A stretch of DNA of 64,000 nucleotides from Candidatus Obscuribacterales bacterium (GCA_021732025.1 JAKFVU010000013.1:1-64000); one strand, 5' to 3'; shown: positions 1-8,886, counted from the stretch's first letter. Made by a program: numbers and translations. The notes: generated by a model not told the origin, from the letters alone.

Positions 1-2
1 TA

Positions 3-164
3 AAAGCTCTCAAGCACTTGCCACTTCACCTACTAATTATTGGCAAAGGACAATTTACGCCGTCTCAAATAGCGCGCATAAAACAAGTCTTTCCTAAAGC
101 GCAAATCAACATCCACGATAGTTCGAATCGCATGGATCCTGAATTGTTTAAACCACTGCACTAA
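3..164 (+). CDS. C-terminal tail of an LRR-like protein (partial)
   Basis: The window opens inside a plus-strand reading frame that runs 53 codons to a TAA at 162-164. The visible tail contains a hydrophobic strand (LLIIGKG), then FTPSQIARIKQVFP and AQINIHD. This strand-helix-Pro-strand pattern resembles the last unit of a leucine-rich-repeat-like domain. The start lies outside the window, so length and function cannot be judged. It converges on the caspase-family gene with only 27 bases between the stops. The LRR reading is inference from one repeat. Confidence 0.4.
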   Translation, partial: KALKHLPLHLLIIGKGQFTPSQIARIKQVFPKAQINIHDSSNRMDPELFKPLH

Positions 165-191
165 AACCATTGCACTAAACTTGTATGACTC

Positions 192-1631
192 TTAAGGTGC
201 GCTGCCTACAGCCTCGACATACCATTTACCATCTTGCACTCGTAGAGTGTAGAGCCAGTCAGAATTATAGCCAGCGAGCCTAAGCATCTTCACTCGCACT
301 TTCACCAAATCACCTTGGCGAGGAGCAACAGAGAAATCACTGTCTGGCGGCGAAGTACTGAGCCAACGGTGGCGTAATACCGAGGTGACATAAGCAGACT
401 GTTTATTAGCGAACTTGGCTTTGTATGCCGGCGCAAGGTCATCCCAAGCTATGTCGAATTCTTTAAAAGCGATAGCGCGAAAATGATATTTCAAAAATTC
501 ACTTGCAGTCGTATCGCGCACAGAACGAATTCGGTCCATCGACGAATCAACAGCACGCGGGGCCTTAACAGGTGTTGAAACTGGTGTTGAAGCTGGTATT
601 AAAGCAGGCCGAGAAACTGGATTAGCCGTAGCGAGAACTTCTGAATTCTTAGCCTGATTGTTAGCCGTGCTCGCTAGTTTCTGACTACTCAAAACCGTAT
701 CAAAATCAGGTAAGCCCGGTCGCGGCCTCACTGGCTGACAGGCGATAACTAAGTCTTTTCCTGTCCATTTACTCGATTCTAAAACAGGAGTTTGTAGCAC
801 CCCTCGCTCTTGCACAACTTCTTGCTGCACTTTATCTTTGACAAAATTGAACACGCCAGAAACATCACTCGAGCTGCCTTGTTTCTGCAACCCTTCAATG
901 AGACTTCTAGTAAACACCGAGTTTGGATATTGCTTAGATTCCCACGACGTCTGGTTCTTATCGCTTGAACAAATTACCAACTGACCAGAACCTTGTGCAA
1001 TCGTGGCCGCATCAGCATTGGCTTGGCGCACAATACCTTTGCTTTCACTAGTAGCACCGCCTGCGTGGCAAGTATCTAGAACCACCAAGACTCTATCGCT
1101 GTGCACTCTTTCGCGAATGGTATCAGCTAAATGCTGCATAGGAATGCCAGTAGTAAAAAGTTTCGTGGGATTAGTATCGTGTGCAACAACATAGTTCACA
1201 CCGCGAATATCAGCGTCACTGGAACTTCCGTGACTAGAAATAAAAATAACCACAAGGTCATCTGGCAGCGCTGCACGCGGAAGCCAGCTATCACCAAGCT
1301 GATCGAGAATATTCTCTTTAGTAGCCCTTTCATTGAGCAAAAGTCGTACATGATCTTTGGCAAAATTGCCTTTACTGACCAAATAATTGTAGAAATCTTG
1401 GGCATCCTTAGCCGGATAACGCAGATTCAACGCCGGGTCAGAAAACTTACTAATGCCAACGACCAAAGCCCATTTATCAGTCACTGGGCGATTAGCATCG
1501 CCTTGGGCCGAGGCTGCAATCGGCCAAACTGAGAGAGGTCCACAAACGGCTAGCAATACCGCAAGCTTCAGTGCTAAAGCCGCACCTGTGGCATTTTTGA
1601 GACGTGCCAACGAAATACCTAGACGTGCCAA
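192..1631 (-). CDS. Caspase-family (peptidase C14) protease, exported
   Basis: 479 residues. The start is a TTG; a GGAGG motif lies about 13 bases upstream and no in-frame ATG precedes the signal peptide. Residues 1-43 form a signal peptide ending in AASAQG. Residues 53-300 form a caspase p20-like fold: VVGISKF opens the first strand, His134 sits in FISSHGS and Cys188 in LDTCHAGG, giving the His/Cys dyad of clan CD. A Pro/Ala/Ser-rich linker (about 305-365) leads to a C-terminal NTF2-like or DUF4440-like module with WYVEAVG near the end. Clan CD enzymes cleave after specific residues, and in bacteria these are metacaspase/orthocaspase relatives. The signal peptide places it outside the cytoplasm. 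It is divergent from the GNAT gene. The family call is firm; the substrate is unknown. Confidence 0.88.
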   Translation of the reverse strand: MARLGISLARLKNATGAALALKLAVLLAVCGPLSVWPIAASAQGDANRPVTDKWALVVGISKFSDPALNLRYPAKDAQDFYNYLVSKGNFAKDHVRLLLNERATKENILDQLGDSWLPRAALPDDLVVIFISSHGSSSDADIRGVNYVVAHDTNPTKLFTTGIPMQHLADTIRERVHSDRVLVVLDTCHAGGATSESKGIVRQANADAATIAQGSGQLVICSSDKNQTSWESKQYPNSVFTRSLIEGLQKQGSSSDVSGVFNFVKDKVQQEVVQERGVLQTPVLESSKWTGKDLVIACQPVRPRPGLPDFDTVLSSQKLASTANNQAKNSEVLATANPVSRPALIPASTPVSTPVKAPRAVDSSMDRIRSVRDTTASEFLKYHFRAIAFKEFDIAWDDLAPAYKAKFANKQSAYVTSVLRHRWLSTSPPDSDFSVAPRQGDLVKVRVKMLRLAGYNSDWLYTLRVQDGKWYVEAVGSAP

Positions 1632-1703
1632 TTTAGTTGTGCACCCTCCGCGAAACTGCTATATAGAAATTCCACAACTAGACTAAGGTGAAACCGTCAA
1701 TAA

Positions 1704-2249
1704 ATGTCATCTGCACCCTTAATCAAAACAGACAGACTACTGTTGCGTCGATGGCGCGAATCTGACTTGCATCCTTTCGCCGAACTAAATCAAGACGAAC
1801 TCGTCATGCAACACTTTCCGAACCCTCTCACCCACGAAGAAAGCAATGCCATGGTAGAGCGTATCGAAAAAGCTTTTGAAGAAAATGGCTTTGGCTTATA
1901 TGCAGTTGAGTTAAACGCCAACGAAGAGTTCATCGGCTTTGTCGGCTTATCCGTGCCGCGCTTCGAAGCAGCCTTTACACCATGTGTAGAAATCGGCTGG
2001 AGACTAGCGCACAAACATTGGGGTTATGGTTACGCTCCAGAGGCTGCTGAAGCCGTTTTAGCAGATGGATTTGCGCGAGTTGGCTTAAAAGAAATAGTGT
2101 CAATGACAGCAACATCAAATAAAAATTCGATGCGCGTTATGGAAAAAATCGGCATGACACGTAAAACCGAAGATGACTTTTTGCATCCATCACTAGCTGA
2201 CAATCATCCACTCAAGCCGCATGTGCTCTATCGTATCTCAGGTTCATAA
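1704..2249 (+). CDS. GNAT acetyltransferase, RimJ/RimL type
   Basis: 181 residues from an ATG at 1704. It begins with the typical IKTDRLLLRRW strand of the RimJ/RimL subgroup (N-acetylation of protein N-termini or small amines using acetyl-CoA). The acetyl-CoA pyrophosphate loop is the HWGYGYAPEA stretch at residues 105-114. The C-terminal helix has NSMRVMEKIGM, the usual N-S-x-x-V-M-E-K-x-G-M signature. Length is normal for the family and no membrane segment is present, so it should be cytoplasmic. Its last six bases overlap the stop end of the convergent hydrolase gene. The acceptor substrate cannot be told from the sequence. Confidence 0.88.
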   Translation: MSSAPLIKTDRLLLRRWRESDLHPFAELNQDELVMQHFPNPLTHEESNAMVERIEKAFEENGFGLYAVELNANEEFIGFVGLSVPRFEAAFTPCVEIGWRLAHKHWGYGYAPEAAEAVLADGFARVGLKEIVSMTATSNKNSMRVMEKIGMTRKTEDDFLHPSLADNHPLKPHVLYRISGS

Positions 2250-3143
2250 ACCATCAAGAAATTTCCTCATCTCTTTCAAATACTTACCCGCATCACTTAC
2301 TGCAATGTAGCAGTGGGCTGAATCAGGCAAAAAGACAGCGGTTGACGGTGCCGTTGCAACTTTACCCAAGGTAATTCCTTGTTGGGGCGAACAGGTAATA
2401 TCTTGCCCCTTGGTGAGAATAAGCAACGGCGGATGCTTACCTTTCACAAACGTAGCATTATCATAGCGTGGCTCTGAAAACAATTGAGTAGGATAGACAT
2501 TTAGCATCGGTATCCACTCTTTCAAAGTAACTTCGGGCGAGATGAATGGCGAGTCTAAAATGATACCTTCAACAGGCACTCTTGCAGCAACATACGACGA
2601 CACGCCAGTACCCATAGACATGCCATAAAGAACTATCGGTGTAGCTAAATTTCGACGAGCAAAATCATAAGCAGAAAGCCCGTCGTTACCAAGTTTCTTA
2701 TAGTTAGCCTCACCTTCGCTGTGGCCAAAGCCTTCGTAGTCATAGAAGAAAACGTTATAGCCCAGATCCAAAATAGCCAATGCCGGCCTACCGTTAATAT
2801 TGTTTGTTAGGTTATATGAATTGCTCGGGTTAAAAATCACTGTGCCTTTAGCTGTGCCAAGCTTAGTTTTGAAATACACACCGTGTAATAGTATTTGCGG
2901 GCCAGCATTGTTTAGGACAGGAAAGAACTTGTGCTCTCCAACACAGTCACCCATGATCATGGGCGGGTAACAATCAGAGAAATCTTTATAGGGGTGAACA
3001 GCCAAGAACTGATAAAGCGGCTCGTTCACAGTCGGACAGAAACCGACATACAAAGCTGCCAACACACTCAACATGAAAGCGTACATCTTTCTGATATCAG
3101 CTCTTTTCTTAACTGACATTGGTTTGCGAAAAGTAGTGAGCAT
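2244..3143 (-). CDS. Alpha/beta hydrolase, membrane-anchored
   Basis: The open frame extends to a TTG at 3176. The ATG at 3143 behind a GGGTG stretch, or the ATG at 3119, is a more likely start. A hydrophobic segment (FMLSVLAALYVGF) near the N-terminus is a signal anchor. The core shows FNPSNSYN (oxyanion region), FFYDYEGFGHSEG after strand 5, and the nucleophile elbow GMSMGTG at about residues 174-180, with a late Asp (KGQDIT) and His (SAHCY) for the triad. This is the BAAT/BEM46-like branch of serine alpha/beta hydrolases, acting on esters or amides outside the membrane. The gene at 7867-8778 is a clear paralog. Substrate unknown. Confidence 0.82.
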   Translation of the reverse strand: MLTTFRKPMSVKKRADIRKMYAFMLSVLAALYVGFCPTVNEPLYQFLAVHPYKDFSDCYPPMIMGDCVGEHKFFPVLNNAGPQILLHGVYFKTKLGTAKGTVIFNPSNSYNLTNNINGRPALAILDLGYNVFFYDYEGFGHSEGEANYKKLGNDGLSAYDFARRNLATPIVLYGMSMGTGVSSYVAARVPVEGIILDSPFISPEVTLKEWIPMLNVYPTQLFSEPRYDNATFVKGKHPPLLILTKGQDITCSPQQGITLGKVATAPSTAVFLPDSAHCYIAVSDAGKYLKEMRKFLDGL

Positions 3144-3269
3144 CACACCCGCCGCTGACTTAAATTGGCGTAGCAATATTGGCGCTAACGAGCAGGCGTT
3201 TGCTACAAGCGCTCAAAGCGACACTTATCTAGCCTAAATTTTGGCGCTCCAACAAAAAGCCGTAACCAA

Positions 3270-3884
3270 TCACTTAATGAACTGTTGGTTGCAGTTCATC
3301 TCTTTTAAAACTTTGATTTGATCTTGCGGATAGAAGCAACGTCCCTCGGGCACTACTAAACCAGTCTCTTTGGCTATGTACAAGACGAACGACACACAGT
3401 CGTGGCTGCCAGCCTTAAAACTAGATGTACCCCAAAGATCGCGCGCCAGTAGGGTGTGATTATATGTATCAGGACTGACCACAGCAGTGACACTATCAAG
3501 ATTTCGCTGGTTGTACATCAAAGCATTCTGATGCAGCATTCCCGGAACAGTTGTGAAAACTGACACTACTTGATCATTGAATTTCTGCGGAATATAGCCG
3601 ACAGACCCAGATGCGGGAGGCAATGTATCGGCCTTCTCCGACCAATTGACATAAGCGTGACCAGGAAATCCAACGGGGTTACTAGCCAAGCCAGCACAAA
3701 ATGAAATATATCGAGCCGACTGAGTCTTATCTTTGCGCAAATCGACAGTCAAACTGGGTGACGACGGTATACGATACCAAACAGCCCACCAAGCTGTATA
3801 AGCAAGCAACAAGCTGAAAATTAGAGCACCAGCTTTGCCAACTTTGGTAACACGTCCCGCGAATGCAATTTTTCCCAAAATCAA
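3270..3884 (-). CDS. Membrane-anchored permuted papain-like (NlpC/P60-like) protein
   Basis: 204 residues, starting at a TTG whose bases overlap the TGA of the upstream gene (TTGA), a translational coupling arrangement. A hydrophobic segment at about 17-37 anchors it. His76 in GFPGHAYVNW precedes Cys163 in SHDCVSFVLYIA. The His-before-Cys order is that of circularly permuted NlpC/P60 enzymes such as YiiX/LRAT relatives, which hydrolyse amide or acyl bonds. I do not see a strong full-length match to a named family, so the catalytic assignment is inference from the H and C motifs. It is coupled to the TPR/aspartic protease gene just upstream. Confidence 0.55.
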   Translation of the reverse strand: MILGKIAFAGRVTKVGKAGALIFSLLLAYTAWWAVWYRIPSSPSLTVDLRKDKTQSARYISFCAGLASNPVGFPGHAYVNWSEKADTLPPASGSVGYIPQKFNDQVVSVFTTVPGMLHQNALMYNQRNLDSVTAVVSPDTYNHTLLARDLWGTSSFKAGSHDCVSFVLYIAKETGLVVPEGRCFYPQDQIKVLKEMNCNQQFIK

Positions 3885-5116
3885 TAATCGAACCTAATGC
3901 GCTTAGCTTGCTGATCTACAGTGTACCCTCGATCGAAAACTTTGGGTCCAATGAGAGGATGACTAAGACCATTGGCATAGTCGACCGGCATAGACATCTT
4001 TGTCATATGACCAACCTCTACTCGCTCTGCCTGGCCGCGACCTCGAGGGTGAAAAGTTAAACCAAGCGAACTGCTCATTGATGGGTGAATGACAAGTCCC
4101 TCAGCCGCACATCCAGTATCAAAGCAAGCCTTGATTGGATGACCATTAACAACTATCTCGACAAGCATGTTGTCTCCCAATTTCTCAAACGGCATTGAGA
4201 ATTTATCATTTCTATCGTGCTTCGCTAAGGCAGAAACAGCACTGCTTGCAGCTACCGCAGGTGCATCACCTTCAAATGGTGCCTTAGTCAAACGCAAATA
4301 GTAATCGTCAACTTGGTACGAATACTCTTTGAAGAAATTCTGACCAATTACACTGCAGTTCGGTTCAGAAATGAAACAAGTCTCGATTTTCCGAGTGATA
4401 TCCTGAATGGATACCTCGGTCTCAACCATTCGCCCCCCAATACGACCGTAGACTCTTTGAACGCCTATCAATCTACCCTGTGCCAGTTGCTCGGGAGAAA
4501 CCAGATCAGGGAAATCAACGATACTCAGAGTGCAAACCTCAGCACCAGTATCGAATATCACTCGACAGTAGCGCCCATTGATCTTAGCCCTTACCCACAA
4601 ATGTCCATTCGCTCGCTCAAGAGGTATACGAGTTTTTAGCGGCAGTTTCTCCCATTCAGCCTTGGTAATCGACTTACGACGCTTAGAGAGATTCTCTAAT
4701 ATCTTTGCAGCAAGAACTGAACTGGCCTTATCCCTCTCGGGGTCAGCAGCCTTTTCAGAAGAAGTAGAAGAAGCGCTCACAACTTCGCCGGCGCCAACAC
4801 CGCTCAAGTAATTAGAAGCCAATTTAGCCTCGGCTGAATTAGGCCATATCTGAATCAAGCGCTCAAAAATAACTTTTGCATGCGACTGATGTCCTAGTTG
4901 AATGTAACAAAGACCGAGATAATAATGTGCGGTGGCCCCTTGCTTAGAATCAGCCAATGCGCGAAATGACTGAGAAGCAGCTTGGTAATCTCTTTTCTGA
5001 AAAAGAGAAATAGCCTTGGTCATGGCATCTTGTGCGCTTGCAGCACCAGTCGAAAACACCGTCGTTGGCGCTAATATAAGTCCTAAGAGGAGGGATTTAA
5101 TGACTTTTTTCTGCAA
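3881..5116 (-). CDS. Exported TPR protein with two retropepsin-like aspartic protease domains
   Basis: The frame is open back to 5209, but the signal peptide (IKSLLLGLILAP..., ending AASA) begins just after a TTG at 5116, the most sensible start. Residues about 30-105 hold TPR-type helices (AHYYLGLCYIQLG). Two aspartic protease domains follow: FDTGAE at about 189 and FDTGCA at about 333, each with later hydrophobic-Gly strands. Retropepsin-like enzymes need two DTG halves, so the chain could fold into a pseudo-dimer. The second DTG has Cys-Ala where Ala-x-hydrophobic is usual. The downstream gene overlaps its stop. It is divergent from the beta-lactamase-like gene with very little space between them. 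Confidence 0.75.
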   Translation of the reverse strand: MQKKVIKSLLLGLILAPTTVFSTGAASAQDAMTKAISLFQKRDYQAASQSFRALADSKQGATAHYYLGLCYIQLGHQSHAKVIFERLIQIWPNSAEAKLASNYLSGVGAGEVVSASSTSSEKAADPERDKASSVLAAKILENLSKRRKSITKAEWEKLPLKTRIPLERANGHLWVRAKINGRYCRVIFDTGAEVCTLSIVDFPDLVSPEQLAQGRLIGVQRVYGRIGGRMVETEVSIQDITRKIETCFISEPNCSVIGQNFFKEYSYQVDDYYLRLTKAPFEGDAPAVAASSAVSALAKHDRNDKFSMPFEKLGDNMLVEIVVNGHPIKACFDTGCAAEGLVIHPSMSSSLGLTFHPRGRGQAERVEVGHMTKMSMPVDYANGLSHPLIGPKVFDRGYTVDQQAKRIRFDY

Positions 5117-5183
5117 GTTCTTTTTCTGCTTCAAATTGATTACTATTGTACGGCAAACACAGGCATCCGGCGGAACAACCATT

Positions 5184-6530
5184 TTGAGAAAGCAGCAGCG
5201 ACCAAGCATTTCCCAATTACTTACCCTATTGGGAATTTTTGTAATTCTACCAGCACCCTCACCTTTAACTTTAGTAGCACCTCCAGCAGCTTTTGCACAA
5301 CCGCGTAGTTATGCTCCAGCGTACCAACAGCAAATGGAGCTAAACAATCAAGAAGATGCACAAGGCTATTCAGACGACACAGTAAGTGATAACGATGATA
5401 GTGGTTTTATTGAGCGCCCACAAACTAGAGCATATGCCAACAGACCAAGGGCAACCTTTGCCGATATTGATCAGCTCTTCGCCAACTCACTCAATCGATT
5501 TGGAGTTCCCGGTGCCTCATTTAGCGTCAGCTACCGTGGCAAAATAATCTACGCCAAAGGCTACGGCATGGCCGACGTCGGCCAAGGCAGGCCATTCACT
5601 CCAGAGACTCCTTTCTGCATTGCTAGCTGTTCTAAAGCCATTGACGCCATCGCAATACTGCACCTGGTAGACCAAGGCAAATTGTCACTCGACGATCGCT
5701 TGTATGACATTCTCGGTCGCCCCAATCTGCGCGCAAACGCTGACCCCGCCATCACTCAAATAACAGTACGACAACTCCTACACCACTCTGGTGGATGGGA
5801 TCGCAGCGTTCCTTACGATCCTAAAATGATGAATGCCATGGCCCGCGGCGGAACGATACCATTCGAAGAACTCTTGCTCAATGCTATGAATTTCCCCTTA
5901 GATTATCCACCGGGAACAAAGGCCATTTATTCAAACTTTCAATTTACAGTTGTGCGTGTCATCATCGCCAGAGCGTCTGGGCTGGGCTATCAGCGCTATA
6001 TCGAAGAGCAAATATTGGCGCCGCTAGGAATAGTCGACATGCATCTCGAAGAGCCCAAAGGTCATTACCTACCCAACGAAGCTAGACGCTATAACATTCA
6101 AGGCCGCGAGCTGCCTGGCGGCCGTCCGCCTTATCCACTAACCGGACCAATGGGCTCGTGGGTCTGCTCAACAAACGATATGGTCAAGCTCTTCATGGCA
6201 CTCGACGGATCTGACGGTCGGCAGTTCTTCAGCCCTTTCGCCAAGCAGGCCCTAGTAGCACCAGTGCCACCGCCAGTACCACCACGCGCTAATGGCTTCC
6301 ATTTCGGCCTGGGGCTAGATCGCGTTTACCAGAACCAGAGTGGCACTGGTTACATGAAAAATGGTGGAGTGCCGGGGGTGCACGCACAAGTTGAGCATCT
6401 TCCTGGCGACATAGATTTCTGCGTCTATTTCAACGGTGCCGGTCATCCTGACCAGGGCAAAAAAGTAATTGGTTTTACCTGCGACACAATCAGAGAAATG
6501 CTGCCCCAGATTGTGATGGGGCAGAACTAA
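5184..6530 (+). CDS. Serine hydrolase, beta-lactamase/EstB-like (PBP fold)
   Basis: The open frame reaches back to 5016 inside the divergent neighbour. A TTG at 5184 after a GGCGGA motif gives a clean signal peptide (LLTLLGIFVILPAP..., cleavage near AAFAQ), so I place the start there. An acidic linker precedes the catalytic domain. The SxxK motif is SCSK at about residues 148-151 and the Tyr motif is YSN at about 249-251; HHSGGWD is typical of the class C/esterase group. These enzymes acylate Ser and act as esterases, D-peptidases or beta-lactamases in the periplasm. Nothing points to a true beta-lactamase. Length is normal. Confidence 0.85.
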   Translation: MRKQQRPSISQLLTLLGIFVILPAPSPLTLVAPPAAFAQPRSYAPAYQQQMELNNQEDAQGYSDDTVSDNDDSGFIERPQTRAYANRPRATFADIDQLFANSLNRFGVPGASFSVSYRGKIIYAKGYGMADVGQGRPFTPETPFCIASCSKAIDAIAILHLVDQGKLSLDDRLYDILGRPNLRANADPAITQITVRQLLHHSGGWDRSVPYDPKMMNAMARGGTIPFEELLLNAMNFPLDYPPGTKAIYSNFQFTVVRVIIARASGLGYQRYIEEQILAPLGIVDMHLEEPKGHYLPNEARRYNIQGRELPGGRPPYPLTGPMGSWVCSTNDMVKLFMALDGSDGRQFFSPFAKQALVAPVPPPVPPRANGFHFGLGLDRVYQNQSGTGYMKNGGVPGVHAQVEHLPGDIDFCVYFNGAGHPDQGKKVIGFTCDTIREMLPQIVMGQN

Positions 6531-6612
6531 AGCAGAGCTAGACAGCAAATATAGAGCTAACTAAGGCGTTGCTGCCTTACCATTGGCAGACGACTGCTCA
6601 CTAGCTGGGCCT

Positions 6613-7665
6613 TTAAAGCCCTGGCGACGCGCTTTCTACAGAGCGGTACAAAGTACCTGGCGACGGAGGGGCACTCGGGCCTTCGTCAAATTGAATCTTG
6701 CGCAAATATTCGCCGTAATTGTCTTCAACTGAGCGCGGAGCTAAGCGATGGCCTTTGACTGCCACTTTTGCTTTCAAGCCAACATTGACCTCATCTTTCG
6801 GATGCAAGATCAAATCACTGATAGCGTCGACGACAATGTCAGGTTCGTGCATGACTCCTGGATTGATTTTGTGACCAGTGTAATTGGCGCCATTATTCCA
6901 AAACGGAGTATTAGTAGGCAGTGGATTAACAGTACAAACGTGAATATCCTTGAGCTTATCGGCCTTTAGCTCAGCTCGCAACGCATCATCAAAACCGACC
7001 ACACCAAATTTGGTGGCACTATAAGTAGCATAATAAGCAATTGGAATTTTCCCAGCCATCGAAGCTACGTTTATCAAAGTGCCATGACCCTGCTTCTTAA
7101 ACTGAGTAACGGCAAAGTGGCTGCCATTCACAACACCAGTCAAGTTAATCTCAATCATGCGAGCTTGATCGGCCAGCGGAATATCAGTAAAGCGCCCGAA
7201 AGCTCCCACTCCGGCGTTATTTATCCACACATCAATTTGTTTGAACTTAGCCAATGCTGCTTCTGTAAGCGTTTTGACTTGTTCGGCTTTACTAACATCA
7301 GTGGGCACCACCAAAGTATTAGACCCGCATTCTGCCGCGATCTTATTTAGCTCATCACCACGGCGAGCCGCCATAACAACATTGGCTCCACGAGCGGCAA
7401 ACGAACGCGCGGCCGCTTCACCAAATCCGCTAGAAGCGCCTGTAATGACAATCGTCTTGCCGGCTAAATCGGCCTTGATGTTAGCTTTCGTATTAGCCTG
7501 GGTATTAGTCTTGGTCTTAGCCTTATCAGCAGGCTTGTCATTGGCTCTGCCTTGAGCTTCAGATACAACCACCATCGGCAGTAAGTTTGCTACTAATAGA
7601 CTGGCTTTCAAAACAGTCATCGCCACTGTCTGTGTCTGCTGCCTTGATGGTTCTGCTGTCTTCAC
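6613..7665 (-). CDS. Short-chain dehydrogenase/reductase with exported-type N-terminus
   Basis: GTG start at 7665 behind AAGGAA. The first 65 residues are not SDR: a hydrophobic stretch then a Lys/Thr/Asn-rich linker. The Rossmann fold follows with TGASSGFG at 75-82 (NAD(P) binding), NNAG at 149-152, Ser202 and the catalytic Tyr215/Lys219 in YSATK. PTNTPFW and a C-terminal amphipathic part fit the classical SDR group that oxidises or reduces alcohols and ketones. An N-terminal export signal is unusual for a nucleotide-dependent enzyme. The protein ends in SPGL, but another frame directly after the UAG at 6635-6637 would add a plausible basic tail, so a frameshift near the end is possible. Confidence 0.85.
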   Translation of the reverse strand: MKTAEPSRQQTQTVAMTVLKASLLVANLLPMVVVSEAQGRANDKPADKAKTKTNTQANTKANIKADLAGKTIVITGASSGFGEAAARSFAARGANVVMAARRGDELNKIAAECGSNTLVVPTDVSKAEQVKTLTEAALAKFKQIDVWINNAGVGAFGRFTDIPLADQARMIEINLTGVVNGSHFAVTQFKKQGHGTLINVASMAGKIPIAYYATYSATKFGVVGFDDALRAELKADKLKDIHVCTVNPLPTNTPFWNNGANYTGHKINPGVMHEPDIVVDAISDLILHPKDEVNVGLKAKVAVKGHRLAPRSVEDNYGEYLRKIQFDEGPSAPPSPGTLYRSVESASPGL

Positions 7666-7737
7666 TCACTTTCCTTATAGACGGATCGCTACAACCAAAC
7701 TATGGACGAATGCGCCCATGATAACCCCTTTTTACAA

Positions 7738-7755
7738 AACAGTTGGCCAACTGTT
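7738..7755. promoter_or_regulatory. 18-bp perfect palindrome, operator-like
   Basis: AACAGTTGGCCAACTGTT is a perfect palindrome, followed immediately by GGTCGACTGAG. It sits in the 200-base divergent gap between the SDR gene (start 7665, minus) and the alpha/beta hydrolase (start 7867, plus). Its symmetry without a loop fits a dimeric regulator binding site better than an RNA hairpin. No regulator gene lies next to it. Confidence 0.4.
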
Positions 7756-7866
7756 GGTCGACTGAGCAAACCTGACTTCAGCCGAAATAGAATCGTCAAC
7801 AGCAGCCAAGAGATTTGGCTGCTTGCTTTTGAGTTTTTAGGCAACTGTATGCGACGGGGCAAGTGA

Positions 7867-8778
7867 ATGACCAAATCGCGCAAGATATTCGTCGGCGTAT
7901 CTATCGCATTGATTAGTGCGGCAATATTTGGCGCGCCATTGGCCGCTCTCTACTTTACACTTTCTCCTAAAGAGTTGGCCAATTATCTTCTTTATCCTCA
8001 GAAAATCAGCAACAGCTATAAGAACATCGGCCTTAATCCATACGGAGTAGCTGGCAAAAAGATCGAGATTCCTATAGCCAATGGCGGTCACCTTAGCGCC
8101 TTCTACTTCCCCAGACCATCAGCACCATATACAGTGCTAATTAGCCATGGCCAAGGACAAATGGAAACACAAATCGGCTTGGCTCACGCCGCACTGTGTA
8201 GCAATCTCAATGTTCTAATCTACGATTATCAAGGTTATGGAGAGAGCACTGGCAAGGCCAGCACTGCCAATATGCAAAGCGATGGCATCGCGGCTTTCGA
8301 CTTTCTTGTTAACAAAAAAGGTCTCAAGCAAAATCAAATTATAGATATGGGAAGCTCGCTGGGCACCGGCATTGCAGCCAACCTTGCCCTAAAGAGAAAT
8401 TGCGCTGCCGTGCTGTTAGTCGCACCCTATGCCAGCTTATCGCAAGCAGCCTGCGAAAATATCGGTTATTTCAAACTCTATCCACCTAATTTATTTCCCC
8501 AACCTGACCTCACCTGCCTGCCACTAATGGCTTCGTCAGACCCAAAGCCTGTGGTCATCATCCACGGAGCGCTTGATCAAAGAATTCCAGTAACCCACAG
8601 CAGAAAATTGGCGGCAACCTACAAGCTCAATCATCCGCAGAATAGTCAGGCCCTTCACTATGTCGAATTGCCCAAATGCAATCATGGCGACATTACATTG
8701 AACACTATCACCGAAGAGTTAAATCACATAGTTGCTGGCCTTAAGACATCAAATAAGACCCTACTGTCGAAGAATTAA
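7867..8778 (+). CDS. Alpha/beta hydrolase, signal-anchored
   Basis: 303 residues. The N-terminus (IFVGVSIALISAAIFGAPLAALYF) is a signal anchor or uncleaved signal peptide. LISHGQGQ is the oxyanion motif, YDYQGYGESTG the loop after strand 5, and Ser164 in GSSLGTG the nucleophile; the late His is in CNHGD. The arrangement matches the 2244-3143 gene motif for motif, so the two are paralogs about 4 kb apart and on opposite strands. The enzyme class is serine hydrolase of the BEM46/BAAT-like group; the substrate is unknown. A palindromic hairpin at 8853-8886 follows the stop. Confidence 0.83.
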   Translation: MTKSRKIFVGVSIALISAAIFGAPLAALYFTLSPKELANYLLYPQKISNSYKNIGLNPYGVAGKKIEIPIANGGHLSAFYFPRPSAPYTVLISHGQGQMETQIGLAHAALCSNLNVLIYDYQGYGESTGKASTANMQSDGIAAFDFLVNKKGLKQNQIIDMGSSLGTGIAANLALKRNCAAVLLVAPYASLSQAACENIGYFKLYPPNLFPQPDLTCLPLMASSDPKPVVIIHGALDQRIPVTHSRKLAATYKLNHPQNSQALHYVELPKCNHGDITLNTITEELNHIVAGLKTSNKTLLSKN

Positions 8779-8852
8779 CTGCCATAAAAAATTGACGGCT
8801 AAAAATCCGACGAGTTGCAAAAATTAGAAGGATGCCCTCGCAGTTTTTTGCC

Positions 8853-8886
8853 TTTTAAATTGGTTTCCATGGAAACCATTTTAAAA
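8853..8886. terminator. Bidirectional terminator-like palindrome
   Basis: A 34-bp near-perfect palindrome with the core GGTTTCCATGGAAACC and TTTTAAA-type arms lies between two convergent genes (stops at 8778 plus and 8937 minus). The arms supply T runs on both strands, as expected of a shared terminator. Confidence 0.6.

Noticed and set aside
4313-4811. Plus-strand ORFs inside the aspartic protease gene
   Set aside because: Shadows of the minus-strand gene, no motifs or ribosome sites.
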